DNA of 35,058 bases from an uncultured Verrucomicrobia subdivision 3 bacterium (lineage in GTDB: Bacteria; Verrucomicrobiota; Verrucomicrobiia; Limisphaerales; UBA11358): NCBI GenBank assembly GCA_903936645.1, contig CAIZWI010000360.1:1-35058 (forward strand), read 5' to 3'. The notes below the pieces were generated by a model. The model was not told the DNA's origin, searched no databases, and was given only the letters and a program-made list of their open reading frames with translations. Both the position numbers and the translations under genes were made by a program. Shown here one piece after another: positions 31,709-35,058 of this stretch (the first letter of the stretch is position 1; each line of letters begins with the position of its first letter).

Positions 31709-31785
31709 CACCTAAAGAACATTTGGAGACGTACCCGGCCAACATCCGCAAATGCTTTCAGTTGAATCCTAATTTTTTAAAATGA
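31705..31785 (+). CDS. 26-residue micro-ORF linking terminase and a DNA-binding protein
   Basis: The ATG of an ATGA overlap with the terminase stop opens a 26-residue frame whose stop again overlaps the ATG of the next gene. Its product TPKEHLETYPANIRKC is hydrophilic with no motif. Perfect overlaps at both ends, as for larger genes here, argue that it is translated, at least to carry ribosomes to the next gene. Confidence 0.5.
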   Translation: MTPKEHLETYPANIRKCFQLNPNFLK

Positions 31786-32081
31786 ATACCAATCAAATTA
31801 ATTCAGAAAACGCAACCCTGGACGCGATATGCTCTGAAATAGTCCCCCTATTCATCACTCCGATCCCCAGCCGCGAAACAGTCCGGGACTGGCTCGACAA
31901 CGCCAATATCCCCCGATTCAAATCCAACCCCACCGCCAAGCGCGGCGGCGGCCCGGTGTATTATTCCGTCGCCGCTGTTAAAGAATTTTTTAAAAATGGA
32001 GCAGCTAAAAAGCAAACAGCCAACCAGGGCGATTGGCTTGAAAGACTAAAGCAACGCCGCGCTGATATTTTCAAACCATGA
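31782..32081 (+). CDS. Small DNA-binding protein (MerR/excisionase-like)
   Basis: A 99-residue protein with a winged-helix-like element: PSRETVRDWLDNANIPRFK, then GGGPVYYSVAAVKEFF, resembling excisionase or MerR-type helix-turn-helix folds that bind specific DNA. A basic C-terminal tail follows. It lies between terminase and portal, where such proteins are not expected, and is followed by another HTH gene and by direct repeats, suggesting a local regulatory circuit. Confidence 0.6.
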   Translation: MNTNQINSENATLDAICSEIVPLFITPIPSRETVRDWLDNANIPRFKSNPTAKRGGGPVYYSVAAVKEFFKNGAAKKQTANQGDWLERLKQRRADIFKP

Positions 32082-32281
32082 CCACCATCACCCGCAAAGA
32101 AATCGCCGCCGCCGCCGGAGTGTCGGTTCGCACAGTGATCCGCCGGGAACGGGCTTGGGGGCTGATTTCCTGCCGGTCCACTGCGAGCGCCCGCCCGATA
32201 CTGTATTTTCGCGGGGAATCGCTTGCCGCCCTCACCCGGGCCAAAGTTTTGTTCGATTTGTCACGAACTGTCACGAACTGA
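32078..32281 (+). CDS. Small helix-turn-helix protein
   Basis: A 67-residue protein in ATGA overlap with the previous DNA-binding gene. The N-terminal KEIAAAAGVSVRTVIRRERA is a clear helix-turn-helix, and the rest (LYFRGESLAALTRAKVLF) is a wing plus helix, as in excisionase-like proteins. Its 3' end contains TGTCACGAAC direct repeats that continue past the stop, a candidate operator. The function is regulatory by inference. Confidence 0.65.
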   Translation: MTTITRKEIAAAAGVSVRTVIRRERAWGLISCRSTASARPILYFRGESLAALTRAKVLFDLSRTVTN

Positions 32282-32296
32282 CATCATCTGTCACGG
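32259..32296. repeat. TGTCACGAAC direct repeats (candidate operator)
   Basis: TGTCACGAAC occurs at 32259-32268 and 32269-32278, followed by TGACATCATC and then TGTCACGG at 32289, keeping a 10-bp step. The repeats bridge the end of the HTH gene and the 52-nt gap before the next gene. Helical-phase spacing suggests protein binding on one DNA face, but no experiment supports it. Confidence 0.5.
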
Positions 32297-32333
32297 TAGG
32301 GGTATAGCTTATTGACGCGCCGCGCCGCATACC

Positions 32334-32768
32334 TTGGGTGTGGTTTACATCCAGGCCCAGCTAAAGCGCGCGCAACTCCGGCAAATTTTGCTGGTAACCG
32401 CCACTGCCGCCGCCTCCCCAGCCCTCGACGCCCTGCTGAGTTTTCAAACGTCCGTCAACGAGATCAACTTTCAAAAGGGCCGGCAGTACACCTCGACGAG
32501 TGGCTCCGGCCAGTCCGCCTCTTTTGCCATGGTGGGATCCGGCTCGAATTGGACGCAGCCCAATGTTTTCATGATGTCGGAGGAATATTTCGACATCTAT
32601 TTTTTTACCCTCAAAAACAATCCAGCGCTGGTGGACGACGGCACCCCGCCGAACACCAAGGCCATTTTTCTGGCCATGCTGGACGACGACCGGCTCCAAA
32701 CCGTCACCCGCCGAAGCTCTGATTTCACCCTCCTGGGCTTCCCGCAAGTCGGGCAATTGACGACATGA
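32334..32768 (+). CDS. Head-region protein before the portal, unknown
   Basis: A 144-residue protein with an uncertain start (TTG 32334 or GTG 32340; no ATG is available in the frame after the stop at 32313). The 52-nt gap before it makes this the only major gene of the cluster not coupled to its predecessor. It is mostly strand-like with polar loops (STSGSGQSASFAMVGSGSNW). It overlaps the portal gene by ATGA. Head-tail joining function is guessed from location. Confidence 0.5.
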   Translation: MGVVYIQAQLKRAQLRQILLVTATAAASPALDALLSFQTSVNEINFQKGRQYTSTSGSGQSASFAMVGSGSNWTQPNVFMMSEEYFDIYFFTLKNNPALVDDGTPPNTKAIFLAMLDDDRLQTVTRRSSDFTLLGFPQVGQLTT

Positions 32769-34441
32769 AAAAAACCTTTTTTCAACGTCACCTGCCGACC
32801 TTTGCCCGCCTCGCGGAAAAAGCGGTCACAACCGGATTTGCCATCGCCGCCCGCATTCCGATTCTTGGCCGCTCGTCCGTTTTCAACCGGCTGGAATCCG
32901 CCTATCAGCAGTGGGGCGTCCGCCGCTGGCTGCAAACCACCTTTCAGGACGCCCGTTTTGAATTCGACTTTGCGGCCGTCCGTGAAACCTGCCGCAAGCA
33001 TCTGGACCTGGTTGAAAACACCCCGTTCATCCAGAAGATTCGCAATCTGAAATTGCAATTCGCCGTGGGTGTGGGCGGGTTGAAGGTGATACCGAATGCT
33101 GGTGATCCAGCCATGCCGGCGGACACTTTGGAGGCTTGGAATGAATCCCGCGCCGCCTCATGGGAAGCCTGGGCCTTCCGCCCGGAGCTTGGTTCAAATC
33201 TCACCATGGGCGAGCTAACCACCCAGTGGGAGGGCTCGCTATTCGACGTGGGAAATGTTTTGGTGCAAAAAACCCGCGATGAGCAGGGCCGCCCCAAGAT
33301 TCAGACGATTGATTTTCTCCGCCTCCAAACCCCGCCCATGTTCGCCGGGGAGGAAGGTAAAAGCATCATCCAAGGTGTAAAACCCACCAAAATTCGGATG
33401 CCGGTAAAGGTAAACGGCAAGGTGGAAATGAAGGAAATCACGACCGGCAAGCCCGCCTCGTATTTCATCCGCGACGAGTTCGACATGGATAAATTTGTCG
33501 AGGTGCCCGCCGCAGACATGATCCATAAATTTCGCGCCATCCGCCCCGGAATGATGGTTGGCATGCCGGAAGCTTTTTCGGTCATCAACAAAGTAATCGA
33601 CTACACGGATTTGCACATTTTGGAAATGTCCGCGTCGAAGCTGGCGGGGAAAATCGCCAACATCCACAAAAACCCGTCCGGCGAATTCGACACGATGAGC
33701 GCCCGCCGGGCCGGGATGAAGGTGCAGAGCCAGCCCGCCGGACCCGGGGGCCAGGTCACCAAGAATTACGGCGAATTCTATGACGTGCAAATTGGCGCTG
33801 AGGAATACGCCATCCCGGTTGGCTCTGACATCAAAAACTTTCAGATCGAGCGCCCGACCATCGCTCAACAGGACTACTGGCAGTTCATTGTTTCCGAAAT
33901 TTGCGCAGGTTACAACGTGCCCAAGCTTCTAGTGTTCCCATTCAGCCTGCAAGGCACTGTTACCCGGGCGGATTTGGATGTTTGCGCCAATGCCTTTCGC
34001 GCTGACTTCGAGATTATCGCCTCGATTGTCCGCGAGATTTACGAATGGCAGACCGCCTGGGCCATCAAATTCGACAAGGCGCTGGACGGTAAAGCGCCGG
34101 CCAATCCCCTGGGCTGCGTGATCCGCCCGCCGCGCGCTCCAAATGTGGACATTGGTTACACCGCCAAGGCTCTGGAAATCGAATTGCGCCTGGGGGTTCG
34201 CACCATCCAGGACGTATACGCCGACAAAAACGAGAACTGGCGAGACCAGTTGCGCCAGATTGCTGAATCAATGGCCTACATTAAGGAATTGGAAAAGGAA
34301 TTCAACCTGCCGCCCGGTCAAATCAGCTCGCTGGAAGTCCCGGAGCCGATTCAGGATCCCACCAACAAGCCCGACCAGCCCGAAGGTAATGGCGAGGGCG
34401 CGGAATCATCCCCGGAAGCAAAATTGACTCATGCCCTTTAA
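32765..34441 (+). CDS. Portal protein, lambda gpB type
   Basis: A 558-residue protein. Early residues RKHLDLVENTPFIQKIRNLK and VGVGGLKV mark the lambda-type portal N-terminus (R-x-L-x-x-N-x-P ... V-G-x-G). The central region has a helix with NKVIDYTDLHILEMSASKLA, and a C-terminal region after about 480 is acidic and helical. Its place between terminase and protease genes, and length, fit the family. The portal ring is the channel for DNA entry. The gene overlaps the protease start by 11 nt. Confidence 0.85.
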   Translation: MKKTFFQRHLPTFARLAEKAVTTGFAIAARIPILGRSSVFNRLESAYQQWGVRRWLQTTFQDARFEFDFAAVRETCRKHLDLVENTPFIQKIRNLKLQFAVGVGGLKVIPNAGDPAMPADTLEAWNESRAASWEAWAFRPELGSNLTMGELTTQWEGSLFDVGNVLVQKTRDEQGRPKIQTIDFLRLQTPPMFAGEEGKSIIQGVKPTKIRMPVKVNGKVEMKEITTGKPASYFIRDEFDMDKFVEVPAADMIHKFRAIRPGMMVGMPEAFSVINKVIDYTDLHILEMSASKLAGKIANIHKNPSGEFDTMSARRAGMKVQSQPAGPGGQVTKNYGEFYDVQIGAEEYAIPVGSDIKNFQIERPTIAQQDYWQFIVSEICAGYNVPKLLVFPFSLQGTVTRADLDVCANAFRADFEIIASIVREIYEWQTAWAIKFDKALDGKAPANPLGCVIRPPRAPNVDIGYTAKALEIELRLGVRTIQDVYADKNENWRDQLRQIAESMAYIKELEKEFNLPPGQISSLEVPEPIQDPTNKPDQPEGNGEGAESSPEAKLTHAL

Positions 34442-35058
34442 AAATATCAATCGCCCGCGCAATATCACCGCCGAAGGCCGCAAGGTTTTGGGCGTCGAGA
34501 AGTTGGACGGCTTCAATCGGCTGGAAGTCCGCGCCGAGGGCGACGGGATGCAGCACATTTACCTGTCCGGGGTGGTCGGGGGAACCTGGTACGATGACTC
34601 CGGCATCAAAGAGGACGAATTTCAAAATGCACTCGACTCAATCCCCCGGGGGACCAAAACCAAGCTTCACGTCAATTCCGAAGGGGGAAGCGTTCAAACC
34701 GGGCTTGGAATCTACAATAAAATCAAATCCCGGTGTGCCGACATCACCGCACAAATTGATGGCTATGCATGCTCAATCGCGTCCGTTTTCCCTCTCGCCG
34801 CTGACAAAGTTGTCAGTCCGAAGTCTGCCATCTGGATGATCCATTGCGCCTCCTGTGGCAGCTATGGCAACGCCGCCGCCAAGCGCCAGGATGCTGCCAT
34901 GCTGGAAGAGCACGACGCCGCGCTGGTGGACATCTATGCCGAGCACACGGGCAAAAACAAAAAGGACATCAAGGCCGACATGGAGGCCGAAACCTGGATT
35001 CGCGGCAGCAAGGCTGTCGAGTACGGCCTTGCTGACATGGGGGATGACGAGGACGCCA
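34431..35058 (+). CDS. ClpP-like prohead protease fused to major capsid protein (5' part; continues at base 3)
   Basis: These residues 1-209 of the 732-residue fusion hold an S14 (ClpP/SppA-like) serine protease domain. HVNSEGGSVQTGLGIYNKIK (80-99) gives the oxyanion region, GYACSIAS carries the nucleophile Ser115, and WMIHCAS carries His138 of the catalytic pair. The third catalytic residue lies near 185-200 in the WIRGSKAVEYGLAD segment. Unlike typical phages, no stop separates it from the capsid protein, so protease and capsid are one polypeptide unless an internal start is used. The start overlaps the portal gene. Bases from 34918 are the same as 1-141. Confidence 0.88.
   Translation, partial: MPFKNINRPRNITAEGRKVLGVEKLDGFNRLEVRAEGDGMQHIYLSGVVGGTWYDDSGIKEDEFQNALDSIPRGTKTKLHVNSEGGSVQTGLGIYNKIKSRCADITAQIDGYACSIASVFPLAADKVVSPKSAIWMIHCASCGSYGNAAAKRQDAAMLEEHDAALVDIYAEHTGKNKKDIKADMEAETWIRGSKAVEYGLADMGDDEDA
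34918..35058. repeat. Terminal direct repeat, second copy
   Basis: Identical to bases 1-141, and in the same reading frame, so the two ends can be joined without disrupting the protease-capsid gene. It should be removed to obtain the unique 34,917-bp circle. Confidence 0.95.

Noticed and set aside
1..35058. CRISPR array, insertion sequence or integrase with attachment site
   Set aside because: No regularly spaced repeats with spacers, no transposase or recombinase motifs, and no site duplications were seen on either strand.

Overview
The window is one complete, circularly assembled genome of a tailed phage with siphovirus-type gene order. Bases 34918-35058 repeat bases 1-141 exactly, so the unique circle is 34,917 bp and one gene (prohead protease plus major capsid protein) runs across the artificial ends. 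All supported genes lie on the + strand, packed tightly, and many start codons overlap the preceding stop (ATGA, GTGA, TTGA, TAATG). No integrase, transposase, partition gene, tRNA or CRISPR array was seen. The host is inferred, not shown. Surface-type proteins carrying the GNGSGLTNL / GNGAGLTNL motif and YadA-like repeats, Sec signal peptides and A-rich leaders without a Shine-Dalgarno site fit a Verrucomicrobiota-like Gram-negative host (moderate confidence).

Layout. (1) 29319-34441 then across the junction to 1712: small and large terminase (lambda gpA type), a 26-codon micro-ORF, two small helix-turn-helix proteins, a head-region protein, portal, and a fused ClpP-like protease/major capsid protein followed by a strong terminator. 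(2) 1773-9268: neck, tail-tube, tail chaperone, a short tape measure (494 aa) and tail-tip proteins, with two interspersed proteins bearing signal peptides. (3) 9268-16180: a 1053-aa cysteine-rich tail protein, a CxxC mini-protein, a YadA-like adhesin and an SGNH/GDSL esterase; the last two have signal peptides. (4) 16177-17888: two small membrane proteins (holin candidates), a lipoprotein and a DUF1353 protein, then a terminator. No endolysin was recognised. (5) 17974-18152: AT-rich control region. (6) 18153-25558: early genes, namely a Cro/CI-like regulator, an ASCH-like protein, a DUF7448-like protein, Bet recombinase, a candidate structured RNA, a DnaQ-like exonuclease, a long coiled-coil protein, a RusA resolvase and several small unknowns. 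(7) 25555-28956: a C5-cytosine methyltransferase overlapped in another frame for about 1.17 kb by a second, apparently real gene; a replication initiator with possible internal iterons; a DnaC-like helicase loader; and small genes.

How it works together: the early block replicates and recombines DNA (initiator, loader, Bet, exonuclease, RusA) and methylates it. Terminase packages it through the portal into a capsid whose protease is supplied as part of the capsid polypeptide. The tail carries adhesin and deacetylase-like modules likely aimed at a polysaccharide-rich cell surface. The items most worth a second look are the dual-coding methyltransferase locus, the protease-capsid fusion with a possible internal start, the exported proteins in the virion module, the structured RNA between bet and the exonuclease, the AACGTT repeats in the initiator gene, and a canonical frameshift heptamer in the tail-chaperone gene.
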